Part shown: piece after piece, positions 47,735 through 60,376 of the stretch
Layout of the letters: every line of letters begins with the position of its first letter
How positions within the stretch are numbered: the stretch's first letter is position 1
From: Sacculina carcini
Taxonomy: Eukaryota > Arthropoda > Thecostraca > Sacculinidae
Length of the DNA: 64,000 bases
NCBI GenBank assembly: GCA_916048095.2
Contig: OU696589.1
Span: 1,916,948-1,980,947, forward strand
Direction: 5' to 3'
Position numbers and translations under genes: made by a program
Notes under the pieces: model-generated
Databases searched by the model: none
The model's input: the letters and a program-made list of their open reading frames with translations, nothing else
What the model was told of the DNA's origin: nothing

Positions 47735-47960
47735 CAGTGAGTACTCGAGTTTTATGAGGAGCCTTTCGCGGTCATATGATTGATCAAGAAGATATTTCTT
47801 CAATCGTTTTTTGAAGGACGCTTCAGAGGTGGCAGATCTTATGTACATTGGTAGTTTATTCAGTCTAGTAGCCATGAAACGAAAACAGCGATTGTAGTGT
47901 GTGTGTCAAGAAGGAAAAGGTGGCTCATGCAGAAGGCTCATGTGATTCACTCGAAGATTG
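47735..47960 (-). mobile_element. LINE 3' end remnant
   Basis: Minus strand codes R-F-M-A-T-R-L-N-K-L-P-M-Y-I-R and S-F-K-K-R-L-K-K-Y-L-L, then a stop. This is the 'WN.LP..VR.A.S...FK..L..YL' tail of CR1/Jockey-type RT proteins. Only about 55 residues remain. Confidence 0.65.
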
Positions 47961-47999
47961 TGTACAGAAGAGCACCGCATGCGCACCGCATTTGTCTCA

Positions 48000-48460
48000 C
48001 AATTCTATAAATTAATTAATTAACATAACCAAATATAATAAACATTAATATACCTAATACGTGCGCCACAATTGTATCATGTGCGCCACAAGTGTCTCAC
48101 AATTCTATAAATTAATTTAATTGTACACTCGTGCTTGCGCACTATATATACCACATATAAACCATTTCTCCTGAACCTCTACAATGGCCGAACTGCGTAA
48201 GACTGCTCGAACCCCGAGGACCTCGGTTCGAATCCCAGCCAGGTAAATACTTTTTTCACTCGACACTACACTCTACACATAAATAATCGAAATAAATAAG
48301 ATGAATTAAATAAAATAAATTAAATAAAAAAAATAAACAAAATATATGAAATTAACTAAATTATAATGAATTAAATAAATTGATTCAAATATTTATAGAT
48401 GTCGCTGCTGCGTTCACAGGTACCAACGCTCTCCATAGATGGCACCACTTCCGGTCAGGT
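48000..48460. other. Intron with a tRNA-like segment
   Basis: 48185-48243 reads TGGCCGAACTGCGTAAGAC ... CGGTTCGAATCCC, with A- and B-box-like motifs of a Leu/Ser-type tRNA but no acceptor stem; probably a SINE head. 48280-48390 is A-rich (AAATAAATTAAAT). Confidence 0.4.
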
Positions 48461-48461
48461 C

Positions 48462-48720
48462 AGGTATAGGCAGCGCCACTGGTCAAGTATAGGCGGCGCC
48501 ACTGGTTAGGTATAGAGGGTTGCCACTGGTTAGGTATAGAGGGTTGCCACTGGTCAAGTATAGAGGGTGCCACTCCCGGTTTAGAGAGCGCCACTGGTTA
48601 GGTATAGATGGCGCCACCTGAGTGTGCAAAAATGACGTCATAAGGGGACGGGGGCCTAAACCGTGCAAAAACATGTGACGTCATAAGGGGGCGGGGCCTA
48701 AAGCGTGCAAAAACCCCCTT
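48462..48720. repeat. Two short tandem repeats
   Basis: 48462-48620: about six units of a 26-31-bp repeat with GCCACTGGTTAGGTATAGAG. 48625-48712: two and a half units of a 42-bp repeat with GTGCAAAAA ... TGACGTCATAAGGGG. Confidence 0.75.
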
Positions 48721-49789
48721 CCCCCCACTCTGTGCAAATGTCACAAAGTATCGCAGCCTACTACTATGAGGATAAAATAGGAAAAGAGATGGAATATTGG
48801 GTCTGAAGATCAAGAAATGTCAAAATTTCTGCTGTTAGGATTTAGCAATTGATCTTCGCCTTAATATCTGTGCAACTCGATATTTGTACGTTTTTCGGTA
48901 AGCAGGATAGTGGCATTCCATTTTAGGACATGTCCACGAACGGGAGGGTGCCGTGAGATTTTTGGAGCGTGGTATAGTACGATGTGTGAGCTCTCTGTAC
49001 CAGATACTCTCTCTCTCAGCTCTCTGCACTGTAGCACTTGACAGTACGCATTTACTTGAACAGGAACTAGCACGTGATAGGGCGTGAGATAGCGCCATTT
49101 TCCCACGTTTGACATTTTTAAGAATGTGAGCACAGAGTGTACATATGCTTGACGGGGGCATTCACACATGCAGTGTTTACGCTCACACTAATATACAAGC
49201 TGTAGTACGTGTTATTTGATAACAATTTCCATTGAAACAACATAAAGAGCATTATAGTGACCATTACTAAAACATATTTACATTTGCAATTAGTGTATTT
49301 CGCATTTGTATTAGCCTTCCTCTTTATATTGCATTTTGATGGTTGTACTCCTTTTTGCGATGATAGCCAAATAATATTAAGTCACTTTTGGTGGTTTGTT
49401 GTAAAAATGGTACCAGATTGGAGAGAGGGTGGAAAAATAGTACCAACTCGGAAAGAGGATAGAAAAGAAGGACTGGTGTATTTTCTTCCTTCAGAACTGC
49501 AAACAGAAATTGACCTTTTTGAAGGTTATTTTTTCGAAGGTTAGGTTAATTTTAGGTTGCTTTTCATAGGTTATTAGGTTACTTTTTATGTTCACAAACA
49601 AACAACAAACAAACCGTGTATTTCATATAGCGCACTAATCAGCAAAGGCGTGATAAACATGTGATAAAGGGATGCAAAAGTAATAATAACATTGAAACTC
49701 ATAGGTTTTTAGGTTTCCTTTTTAGGTTACTTTTTCTCGAGAATAAAGTTACTTTTATCTGATTCTTAGGTTACGTTTTCGACAGCCCT
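48721..49789. other. Intron, no gene seen
   Basis: Weak open frames only. 49520-49770 is rich in AGGTTA/GGTTAC motifs. No recognised element ends. Confidence 0.4.
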
Positions 49790-49998
49790 AGTGATCACGT
49801 AAAATTCCCAACTCTTGTCATCATCCACCCATTGATTCATGAAAGTTCGCATAATTAATCCCATCAATCTAGATCCCCATTAATCTGGCGGCCCATTTAC
49901 TTTCCAATTCGTCCAGTAAATTTGTTTACAATTGAAATCTCCCATCAAGATGATGTTTCTATGTCCATTTATCACAGAATCAAGCTCATTGAGGGTAC

Positions 49999-50253
49999 TG
50001 TAGCCGATGCGCCACAATCAGTGCATTTCATCTTTATTTTATTGCCATTGCTATTATTATTTATTCATTTGATCATCACATTATATCGCATTATCATGTT
50101 ATATATAAATATGTATGTGCTCGATCTGCTACATGTTAAATTGTTTATTATGCATCGGTGGCGCAAGCAATACACACACGAGTCTTACCGTACGCACGGG
50201 TTTTGATCGCTGAGGCCGTTTGCCATTATTTTACTTTTGTAGGCGTCCCTACA
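49999..50253 (+). repeat. 5' LTR of Gypsy element 4
   Basis: 255 bp, starts TGTAGCCGATGCG, ends GGCGTCCCTACA. Confidence 0.95.
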
Positions 50254-53200
50254 AGTGGTGACCCCGGTATATTTCTTTTTTTGCCAATACTTTTCAGTCG
50301 TATTGCGGATTCGTATATAGTATGCCTCGTAGTAATCACTCTCATTCCATGGGTTCGGTGAAGGTCGACCTCCCGGTTTTCGACCCACTGGATGTGGACA
50401 CCTGGATCGCAATGTGCGATAATTTGATGGCCGATAGTGGCATAGAATGTCAGACCACCATGTTTCGCAAAGTTTTGGCAATGCTACCGAGAACCAATTT
50501 CAGGATGGTCAAAGATCTTGCCACCCAGAAACCACTCGCTAGCAACTGCTACGATTTGCTCAAAGCCAGACTGCGGAAGCGACTAGAGCTCACTCCGGCT
50601 GAGAAACTACAGCGTCTGGAGAATCTTCCGCGACAACTGGGCTCTCGGAAACCGTCGGAATTGTACGGCGACCTCGCGGCACTGTACCCCAACGACACAG
50701 AACACGAAATCATCCAAGAGGTGTTTCTGTGTCGAATGCCGTCAGACCTCCGACTGCTCTGTCGCGAGTGGCTGGTCTCCAACAATTTGCGGGACACTGC
50801 ACTGCGCGCAGACGCTCACTACCAGCCAGCGGCGACCGTTTCGCTTGCGGCACAGGTGACCGGCGACGCATACACAGCCACAGAGACAGACGAGGAGCCT
50901 CTAGTGGCGGCCACGAGAAGTTTTCGCTCGCGCGCTCAGTCGACACCCAGACGACAACAGCAACCGAAAGACGAGCAGCCGAAAGATTTCGTCGCGCGCT
51001 GGTGCCGCCTCCATCGCAAGTACGGTCCGGCAGCGCGGCGTTGTCTCGGCTCGTGCTCATTTACGTCCGACATGGCGGGAAACGGGCACGGCAGCCGGCG
51101 GTAATGGCCACGTCCGGCTGCCGTGAAAATCACCGCCTGTTATTCGTCACAGACATGTCCGGCCGCAAATTCATGGTTGACAGCGGTTCCGAGGTTTCTC
51201 TGCTGCCAGCTCGTTCAACGGCATCAGCGGCGGCCCTCGACGAGCCGAAGTTACGTGCCGCCAACGGTACATCCATCCAAGTCTTTGAGGTCAACCATCG
51301 CTTGACTGTCGATCTGGGACTCGGGCGCACTTATTCGTTCGGATTGATTTCAGCAGCAGTTCCACACGCAATAATCGGAGCGGATTTCCTCCGCGAATTT
51401 GGTCTTGTGGTGGACATGAAACGGCACAAGCTGATCGACAGCGCCACATTCTTGTCCACCAGCAGCAACGCGTCGGTCGTCACAACACACCCTGTGCTGA
51501 CTCACATCAGTGCTGTACAGCGACCATGTGACGGACCGGAGTTCGCCGGTGTGCGCGCTTCAGCCGACTTCGCGCAGCTCGTCGCCCCACCTGACGGGTT
51601 TCCCGTTGTGAAGGTGCCTGGTGTCCAGCATCGCATCATCACACGAGGCAATCCAGTGTTCGCCCGCCCACGTCGATTAATGCCAGCCAAACTGTCCGCT
51701 GCCAGAAAAGAGTTATCAGATTTGGTGGATCTGGGCATTCTGGTTCCCTCGTCATCGTGCTGGTCCAGTCCCATCCACCTCGTTGAAAAGGATGGTGGCA
51801 CGGCTTTCAGACTGGTCGGGTGCTACGAGCGACTGAACTCCATCACGGTGCCCGACAGGTATCCCGTTCCCGACATTCAATCATTCGCCGATCAGCTCAG
51901 TGGTGCGAATTATTTCAGCACAATTGATCTCCCGCGTGCTTTTGCTCAAGTTCCTCTGCATCCAGACGATCAGGAAAAATCTGCGATCACAACTCCATTT
52001 GGTCTTTTTCAGTATACGCGTATGCCTTTCGGGTTGTGTAATGCTGCCCAAACTTTCCAGCGCCTCATGGACACAGTGCTGCGGGGCATGCCACGCGTAT
52101 TTTGCTACCTCGACGATGTCCTCGTCTTCTCTCCAGATGTCGAGACTCACCGCCGAGATCTGAGAGAACTTTTTCGCCGTCTCGGAGCGGCCGGCCTGGC
52201 CATCAAGCCAGAAAAGTGCGTCTTTGGCCAGCGTATTGTGCGGTTCGTTGGATTCAAAGTATCTGCACGTGGCATCGAGCCCTTACCAGACAAAATTGCT
52301 GATCTCGTGAGCATGCCGCCGCCCACCAGTTTCACTGAGTGCAGGAGGTACCTAGGCATGATTAACTTTTTCCACCGGTTCATTCCCAGGCTGGCTCAAA
52401 CTCTCCAGCCTCTTCATGAGGTGGCGAACAACAAACGAAGTTTCGTGTGGGGACCTCTTCAAGTCTCCGCCTTCGAGAAGACAAAATCAGCGCTGGCTGC
52501 CGCTTCATGTTTGGCATTTCCACAGGCGGATGCTCCGACGAAGCTAGTGGCAGACGCATCTGACTTGGCTGTGGGAGCTGTTGTGCTACAGTTCCAGAAT
52601 GGTCATTGGGTACCGTTGGCGTACCACTCCCGCAAACTCACAGGCGCTGCCTTACGATGGTCCACTGGTGACAAGGAGCTGTATGCATTGTTCAGTGCGG
52701 TCAAAAGGTTCCGGCATCTACTTGAAGGCCGGCCCGCATTGCAGCTGTGGACCGACCATAAGCCATTGGTGCATGCCTTCACCAGCACCACCGAACGTTC
52801 GGCTCGTGTCCAAAGACAGCTCGCTTATCTGAGTGAGTTTTCCACGGACATACGACATATCAAAGGGTCCGAAAACGCTGTCTCGGACTGTCTCAGTAGG
52901 CCTCCGTCAGACGCAACACGAAACGTCTCTCAGCTTGCAGTGGACGCTCAACACTCGCTCGATGTCAGGCGCCTCGCGCTCGCTCAACACAGTGCCGCAG
53001 ATGTCGCCGAGCTTGCCTCTTGTCCTTCGCTTCGCGTGGAAGTACGTCCAGTCGAGGGTGTTCCGTCTGGACTGCTGGTGGACGTTTCCACTGGTGTTGA
53101 TCGGCCGCTGCTGCCTGAGTCACTGTAGCACGAAGTGTATCGCGCGATACATAATCTGCATCACCCAAGTGCCCGTGTCACAAAGCGCCTCGTCTCTGAA

Positions 53201-54322
53201 CGATACGTCTTCAAGCGCATTTGGGCCAAGGTGTCATCGTGGGCGAAGACGTGCGTTCGCTGTCAACAATGTAAGATCGCTCGTCACCAACACACTGCCC
53301 TGCGTAGACCGCCGACACCTAGCGGACGGTTTGAAGCACTCCACGTCGATGTCGTCGGTCCTCTACCAGCTGTCAATGGTTACCAGTATATTTTCACCAT
53401 CGTCGACCGCTTCACGAGGTATCCGGAGGCCGTGCCGATGCTTGACGCTACCGCAGCTTCTTGTGCGAGGGTTCTGCTTGACTGGGTAGCGCGATTTGGT
53501 TTGTGCCTCTGTGTGACGTCTGATCGTGGCAGGCAATTCGTTTCGGACCTTTGGCGAGAGTTTTGGTCACTCCTAGGAGTCAGATTGTCCACAACGTGCG
53601 CGTACATGCCGCAACAGAACGGCCTGGTGGAACGTGTACACCGGCAGCTAAAAGCGTCGCTTACCGCCGCACTGATGGACAACAACGACTGGCTCACTGC
53701 ACTGCCTGTTGTCTTGATGGGTCTTCGTGCCGCCCACAAGCCTGACATAGACTCCACGCCGGCGGAGATGGTGTTGGGCGAGAAAATGCGGTTGCCTGGT
53801 CAGTTCTTTTCGCAGACCAACGAGGTTCGCCCGGCCTGTGAGGTGGCGTCTCAACTGGCCACTGCCTTCCAGCGACTTCGTCCGACTCCAACGGCGTGGC
53901 ACCGCCGATACGACACCTCCCCGTTCGTGTCACAGTCACTGGCCACCGCTACACACGTCTTTGTACGCGTGGATGCTCATCGGCCGCCATTGACACCGCC
54001 GTATCGCGGTCCGTTCCCTGTGCTGGAGCGCGGTGACAAAGCGTTTGTGCTCGACTACGGTGGCAAGACCGACACTGTCGCCGTAGACCGCCTCAAGCCG
54101 GCGTTTCTGGTGCGCGACAATCAGTCTGGTGTGGACTCTCCCCCGATCTCTACAGATGATCGTGATGCCAGTCAATCAGCCCCTCAAACTGCGCCAGACG
54201 CCTCCACCGGCCAGAGTTCGCCTGTCCAGCCGCCGCGTATCGTATGGTCACGCCGCTCTAGACCCGTTCGCCCTCCTGGTCGGTTCTTGTGAATCAGTAC
54301 TGTGAAGTACCTGGGGGAGAGC

Positions 54323-54577
54323 TGTAGCCGATGCGCCACAATCAGTGCATTTCATCTTTATTTTATTGCCATTGCTATTATTATTTATTCATTTGATCAT
54401 CACATTATATCGCATTATCATGTTATATATAAATATGTATGTGCTCGATCTGCTACATGTTAAATTGTTTATTATGCATCGGTGGAGCAAGCAATACACA
54501 CACGAGTCTTACCGTACGCACGGGTTTTGATCGCTGAGGCCGTTTGCCATTATTTTACTTTTGTAGGCGTCCCTACA
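54323..54577 (+). repeat. 3' LTR of Gypsy element 4
   Basis: Identical to the 5' LTR except for one base (GGTGGAGCAAG against GGTGGCGCAAG). Confidence 0.95.
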
Positions 54578-55350
54578 GTACAATTCAGCATATTTTCATG
54601 CTCATCACCACTCCATGCACTACTTTTTGGTGGAACATAGACTGCCAGCAGGTGATATGTTCCTGCATCAGTATCCAGTCGGACAGCGACTATCTCAGCT
54701 GTATTACCAATGTAAGCAATGACTGTGTTGACGTCATTCCGCCACAAAACTAGCACTCCTCCTCCCGGTTTACCTTTTCTGTCTCTTCTGAATATGTTGT
54801 AACTGCTATCAATCACCCAGCTATAAATCCTGCTAAAGATCCTGCTACACTCATCAAGGTAGATTTTTGGTTCAGTTTAGTTTCTACAAAGGTGATTATA
54901 TGAGGTCTTGCTTTCATTAAATTTCTTTTCTTTCTTTCATTCGTTAAGCTCTCCACTACTTGACTTGTATCCGTCAATATTCGTGTACATAATTTTCAAA
55001 CTTCTTGACTCAATACATCCCCTCCGTTTGGCCTGAATTGTGGCTCCTTTTATCGGATAAACCACTTTCGCAGTTTCCCGCCCATTACTCTCCATCGGAA
55101 TTTGACTTTCTCCGCAAGTATGATCGCTTGAGAATTACATCTGCTGCTGCTCTGGACGCGAACTTTATTCTCCTGGATCGTGACTGAACCGGCTCATATC
55201 TACCGATTCAGTAGTTGTCCTCGACATCGTGATCCACTTCATTCTCTTCCACTTTCAGCTTGTCCAACAATGTGGACACCTTCTCTTTCTCGCGCTCGAC
55301 TCTGGATGAGGCTGTATCTTCTTTCAAACCGAAAACAACCACGTTGTTGT

Positions 55351-56496
55351 CCTTTTTATCATATTTTCACCGTTTTTTGTTTCTTTGTGTATATATATGT
55401 GTGTGTGTGGGTGGGAGGGTGGGTGTTTGAAGGTTGTCAGTTGTTTAGCACGTGTTAATAGTGAATTGAGCTGATATTAGACAATTGCGCCGTATCGCTG
55501 ACAACTGCACTATACACTAGTTGGCGGCTGATTCAATTATGGCGTGTATTTTTCCGCCTGGCATCAATTTACTTCAACAATAACATACGAGTACTCGTAA
55601 TATCAACCAATCCAATCTTTATTACTGTGTGTGTGTGTGTTTGTCATTTTGTGTACGTTCATGTGTATATGCGTTCATGTGTATATGCGTTCATGTGTAT
55701 ATGCGTTTATGTAATTCAATCTAATAGGGTTTATTGCACTCCACTAATGCCTTTTCAGTACGCTATTCTTACAACGCATTGGCATGAACACATACACACT
55801 CGCATAAACACATACACGCGTATAATATGAAACGAGACTAATAAACGCACGAAACACGCGCATTAGCAATCTTCATAGACGAACAACACTAGAAAAGCGT
55901 GTGTGTCGGACTCTTTCCTATGCGGTGAGGTTAGATTTGTATATTTCACATACCGCAAACGGAAAACACGCGCGCCTACAAGACCACATCACTCATCAAG
56001 CACGCCCAAACACCACTCCCCACACACCGTCACATCTCAACACAACACCCGATCACCGACACGTAATACCTAGCACTCCTGTCAACACCTTCACTGTGCA
56101 AACACACACACACACACACACAAACACACACTAAAGGTATGTTGGATTCGTGCACTTCAGAAATAGTAACTTCACAATTACATGAATCGTACATTTTCAG
56201 AAGTGTGACATTCATTAATGTTTATCAGTCAATTGCGGTGTTGTTTTTTCCGCTCACGTGTTAATACTTAAGATTCCATCTATCCTTGGTATCTACAAAT
56301 ATAATTTCTTGATATTCAATAGTCGAAAATCAAACGCACTAAATGAACGCCTGTTCTGCGCTATGAATGACAACTTCTGATTCGTTTCTGGATTATTTTC
56401 AGATGCACTTGGAAGCGCTTCCGAAGTACTTCTGAAGTTGAATCCAAATTCGCTAAAACGAATACTACCACACATACATAATTGTTGTTGTGGCAG
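55351..56496. other. Intron, no gene seen
   Basis: GT/CA-rich with an 18-bp tandem (GTGTATATGCGTTCAT, about 55662-55710). No recognised element ends. Confidence 0.4.
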
Positions 56497-56591
56497 GTGT
56501 TAACAGAGGAGAGATTGTGCACATTGACACGTCGACCACTGACCACGGCCGAGTTTATTCCAGTACTGGCCACACTTCAACCTGTCATGAG
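56497..56591 (+). CDS. DRC11: DRC11 exon 12
   Basis: Phase 0 in, phase 2 out; acceptor TTGTGGCAG, donor ATGAG|GTACCG. It codes V-L-T-E-E-R-L-C-T-L-T-R-R-P-L-T-T-A-E-F and V-L-A-T-L-Q-P-V, equivalent to 'VLTERR...L..KPL...EF...LAK..PVY'. The acceptor has TTGTTGTTG and not a clean TG or pyrimidine tract. Confidence 0.9.
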
Positions 56592-56920
56592 GTACCGTCT
56601 CCCATCACACCAACACACCAGCACACACATCAACTCTTCTTATTTAGCTGTCCCTCGTGTACGACAATTACGGGTGTGCGGTAGTGCCTCCATTTATTCG
56701 AATGACATTTATTTGACCTAGTCTGACGATAGAGTCCGGTAGCTGCGAAACCTTACCCAACATTGGCCAACTATTGGAGTGTCTTTGTAGCGAAGATCAG
56801 AAGCCAGCGAGAAGTATTGAGTCAAAAAGAAAGAAGATTGCAAGTTGCGAAATAGCAATACACTTCAATATCGTGTACATACGTGTGAATATAGATGTGT
56901 GTGTGTGTGTGTGTGTGTAG

Positions 56921-57074
56921 AGATCAACAGGAGATGTTCAGCATGTGGATGTCGAGAACTCCGTTGTGTCGACGTCACAGTCAGTGGCAGGAGACTCGCA
57001 GTCACGCAGACATCAGCAGCAACCAAGTGCTACAACAAGAAGTGCCTCTTCTCCAGCAAACATCGCCGCATTGA
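56921..57074 (+). CDS. DRC11: DRC11 last exon and stop
   Basis: Phase 2 in; acceptor GTGTGTAG directly after a (TG)n run. The split Arg codon (AG|A) is followed by D-Q-Q-E-M-F-S-M-W-M-S-R-T-P-L-C-R-R, equivalent to the family's 'EEEEAFK-x-WY-x-KTPLGKKR', then a Gln/Ser-rich tail and a TGA stop at 57072-57074. The longer open frames in the other two phases here are shadows. Confidence 0.85.
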
Positions 57075-57227
57075 TGCATTGCTCTCTTGGACACACTCAC
57101 ACTCACACTCTCCCGCGCACATTGTCACAGGTATACACCCCAGAACCAGCTCTCTCCACGCACGTCACGTCAAAATCAGAAGAAGTATTAGAAATGGTGA
57201 CTTGCTCGGAAAAATCACAGCACAGTC

Positions 57228-57290
57228 AGGGAATTGAACCCGAGACCTCGTGGTTGCAAGTCCGGCGCGCTAGCTTCCTGTAATGTAGGC
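57228..57290 (-). repeat. tRNA-derived SINE head, minus strand
   Basis: Reverse complement reads GCTAGCGCGCCGGACTTGCAA ... GGTCTCGGGTTCAATTCCC, with an A-box-like start and a clear B box; typical of tRNA-related SINE heads. It may form part of the 3' UTR region of DRC11. Confidence 0.4.
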
Positions 57291-57291
57291 C

Positions 57292-57950
57292 AGTGGTTTC
57301 CAACGTTTTTCTAGTACCACTGGGAGGTCCCATATAGTCGCCGTGTACCACCTGGTTCCAGAGAAACCCAGTTTGATCAGATATGACTATTTACATAATT
57401 GTACAATAAGAAGAAAACTCAACTAGAATCAGCTCAATACGAGGACTGTATCTGCTTCTTCTCCACCAGTTGATCAATGAGGGATATTACTTTGCTCGCA
57501 ACACGTCGGAAATCATACCTTGATGTGATTGTTCATAATCCCGAACGCGTTCTCATACTGCGTGGAAGGTACACGCGTACCAGAGGTTGTCAACCACCAA
57601 TGAAGACGAGATTGTTGATTCAACAAAGTATTGCCCGTGCCACGATTCGAACTCACGCTACGTCGGGTCGCATGACCTGTGTCGTGTCCTGGACTGTGCT
57701 GAGTGCTAGCGGGCCAGTGGTTTGTAAACCGTGTGGTCCCTGCGGTCAGGGGAAAATAATAATGCCGCCGTACCCGCTGCGTGTCGTAAGAGACGACTAA
57801 AAGCGGACCCTCTGCTTCTTCCCTTCGAGATACTACTCTCAGGACCGATGGGGGCGCGATAATTCAGCAGAGTTGGTGCCCCCACTGTAACGGCAGCTTT
57901 ATTTTGTCCTATCCTTCTCCCCGAACTAAAAAAGGTTTGTAAACCACTGG
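57292..57950. mobile_element. Possible hAT-type MITE carrying a SINE
   Basis: Left end CCAGTGGTTTCCAACG and right end GTTTGTAAACCACTGG are roughly inverted; a SINE sits inside at 57731-57933. No convincing 8-bp duplication, so the outer element is tentative. A further tRNA-like B box on the minus strand lies at about 57640-57680. Confidence 0.35.
57731..57933 (+). mobile_element. SINE-like retroposon
   Basis: 203 bp flanked by a perfect 12-bp direct repeat GGTTTGTAAACC (57719-57730, 57934-57945), ending in ACTAAAAAA. Contains GTGTCGTAAGAGACGACTAAAA and GAGTTGGTGCCCCCACTG. Short size, A-rich tail and target repeat fit a SINE; its 3' module is shared with 7050-7125 and 47405-47490. The 5' part does not look like a standard tRNA. 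Confidence 0.6.
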
Positions 57951-60138
57951 ATTTTGTTGACGGGACACTGTAAGCTATATTTTCAATAAATTTCTCACGT
58001 GATCAGCTTAATACCTCGGTCAATATTTATAAATAATATAATTTCTACGTTTTACTTTTTATTTGCTTGTTTTATTTTCAATTAATAAATTAATGTTCAA
58101 TTCATTCATGGTGAATTTATTGTTCATTTTGTGATATGTGATTTGTTTTACATGTTAATATGCCCTCATCAAAAAAGGTATCGCTGATTGGTTCACTCAA
58201 GCAGAAATTCTGGAATATTCCATGGCGCAGGCTCAAATCAGCGGACTTAATATATGTTCTCTGCTGACCTTCTTATCTCATTTGTTTCATTTCATGTGTT
58301 TGTGCGCGCTAATATAAATTCATTATCAGTTAACCACCACAATATTACTTAACGTAGAGAATATGTGCCTCCCGTACAACACAGACACACAAACACACAT
58401 CCATATACACACACTCACATACTCACATACACTCATACAAACACAGGCATTCACACGTACACGCACTGTACACGTACACGCACACGGGCGTGTATATAGG
58501 GGTATGAAGGGTAAAAGGTCCACAGAAAATGCTGAAAATGTGGATGAAATATATTTTGCAGAAGGCATGACGACGACATTTTTTATGCAGTTAATAAGTG
58601 AATGCCGACACCGAATTATTGTATCAAACTGGCATCATGTGCGTGTGAATTAAGTGAAACAGTGCGAATTTCCACTTGACCCCTGTTGGAAGGTGACCTG
58701 TCTATGCCACTGACAAACACAGTTAATACGGTGTTTTACTGTGGCTGCAACATTGCAACATGCAGCCACGTTGAGTCCGATGGTGATTGCCGGTTGCGGG
58801 CGCCACAGCGAGTATTGCACATTCAATTTTGCAATTGCATTGGTGTTGAGAGGTGGTGTGGTGTTGCATAGTTGTGTCGTCAAACTTTACCGTCTTGGTT
58901 AGCCACGTCACGTTCACAACACTACTTTAAGATACTAACAGTTTTCTTTTGACACATTTCATCTTGTATATTATGTATTTGAATCATTGAACAAGGTGAA
59001 ATGGCAAGAGCGTGCACGTTATAAATTACTTGACTGCAATCCTCGTGCATCTTGATCATCATCAGACACACAGACCGAAGATCATTAACATTACAAAGTA
59101 AAATCGCACAGTAGAAATAAAATAAGGTGAAACGGCACCATAACTGACATAATAAACACACACACACACAATGTGCAACAATAGTTAATATGCAACATTG
59201 ATTATTAATTAGTCACTATCATAATATTAATGATGTAACAGTAATAGCAGACAATAATAGTTTATAAACACTCATATAACGCAAAAATTACTTAATGAAT
59301 TGATATCCAATAAGAGCTTAAGTTGTGTGACTCCCAGTAATATGGGATCGTTTCGTACAAATACGTTTACTGCGTTAGGTTAGTTGTAATGCTGCGTTCG
59401 TGTGTTGTATTAGTTTGCTATTATAAACAGTAAAATCGATTTTTATAATAAGAAGCGTTGCAAGCCGCCTTTATGATTGATTTACGTCATAGATATAATT
59501 GATTCGTGGCAAGTACCCCGGCATAGATGCGTGTGGCTAAACATATGTTGTTGGGACAAGGGAGATGATTTATTTTGTGATTGAACTTATTTGTTTCTGA
59601 TGACCACTTTTATTTATATCATATCCTCCACTGTATCGTTCATATGTATGTCGTAATGTGTTTTCGCTTTGAGTGTTTGCAATAACATGCATGTCGTTTT
59701 AACAGTAAATGTAAACGCAAGCCATCAAATCACTCATTTGCTTGATTTCTCTTAAAATATAATTTACTTGTTCAATAATAATATCGCGATAATACTAAAA
59801 CACAACCAACATTAGAGCCATTAATATTAATGCATAAGCTTAGCCATGCTTATTCTAAGCATGTGCATTTTGTTAGTGACGTTTTCAATGCAAAATAAAT
59901 CAATTAAACAGCTGTCTTTCAAACTTGTCTTGAGATTGTGGCGTGTGCGGTGCATAACACATGCATATGATATTATTGCGATTTGAGTGGCATTATTGTT
60001 TGTATCTGGCTTCACTATGTACACGTTATTTAAACTGTATGTAGAATACGCGCTGCACATGTTTTGCAATGTTCACTGAAATCGCTTACGCAAGCACACA
60101 CACACGCGCACAAGATTAGCTGACGGAGAGGGCGAGAG
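57946..60138. other. Intergenic, no gene seen
   Basis: AT-rich sequence downstream of DRC11. AATAAA at 57986 could be a poly(A) signal for the gene, but nothing confirms it. CA-rich patch at 58378-58490. Confidence 0.4.
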
Positions 60139-60248
60139 CTGTACACCGGGCGAGCATGGAGCAGCATCCACTTCACAGAACTTGCAGCAATACAGCCAAC
60201 CAGCGACGCCGGGGCGGACTATGGTGTCTACATCAACGCCCACTCATC

Positions 60249-60258
60249 TCGGGTATAA
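60249..60258 (+). promoter_or_regulatory. TATA-like box of the Gypsy element 5 LTR
   Basis: GTATAAAAAG upstream of the minisatellite; the position suits an LTR promoter. Inference only. Confidence 0.4.
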
Positions 60259-60376
60259 AAAGTCCCATGTCCGATGTTCATGCACGGTCTGGCAGGGCTA
60301 CTCTCTGTGACTGTCCTTTTGTCTTATTCCCAGCATTTGAGCGCATTGCCGTTGGCATATACGCCGTTCACTGGGT

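Larger units (their letters stand above)
49999..54577 (+). mobile_element. Ty3/Gypsy LTR retrotransposon 4, young (fossil)
   Basis: LTRs 49999-50253 and 54323-54577, both 255 bp, TGTAG...CTACA; target duplication GTAC (49995-49998, 54578-54581). Primer site TGGTGACCCCGG follows the 5' LTR. Gag about 50.32-51.10 kb; pol in an overlapping frame, as is usual for the family's gag-pol frameshift: protease (V-D-S-G-S, about 51.17), RT (Y-L-D-D-V, about 51.66-52.3), RNase H (about 52.5-52.9), integrase (about 53.13-54.0) and a Pro/Arg-rich tail to 54.29. Nearly whole, with about one break. The LTRs differ at one position in 255, so this is the youngest insertion here. Confidence 0.95.
49790..55350 (-). 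mobile_element. LINE with ORF1 and endonuclease, split by Gypsy element 4
   Basis: Minus strand. ORF1-like sequence at about 55350-55010, then an apurinic-type endonuclease: N-I-D-G-Y, I-I-T-F-V-E-T-K-L (about 54890), G-K-P-G-G-G-V-L-V-L and Y-V-P-P-K-S (54816-54580). After the inserted LTR element it resumes at 49994 with I-I-L-M-G-D-F-N-C-K, which contains the catalytic G-D-F-N motif. No RT remains to the left of 49790. Decayed, with stops and shifts. CR1/Jockey-like. Confidence 0.7.

Noticed and set aside
49257-49544. 95-codon open frame with a hydrophobic start
   Set aside because: Low-complexity AT-rich sequence, no family resemblance and no supporting context.
56845-57283. Longer open frames covering the last DRC11 exon
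   Set aside because: They are in the wrong phase; only the frame from 56921 with a split Arg codon gives the conserved D-Q-Q-E-M-F-S-M-W-M-S-R-T-P-L tail.
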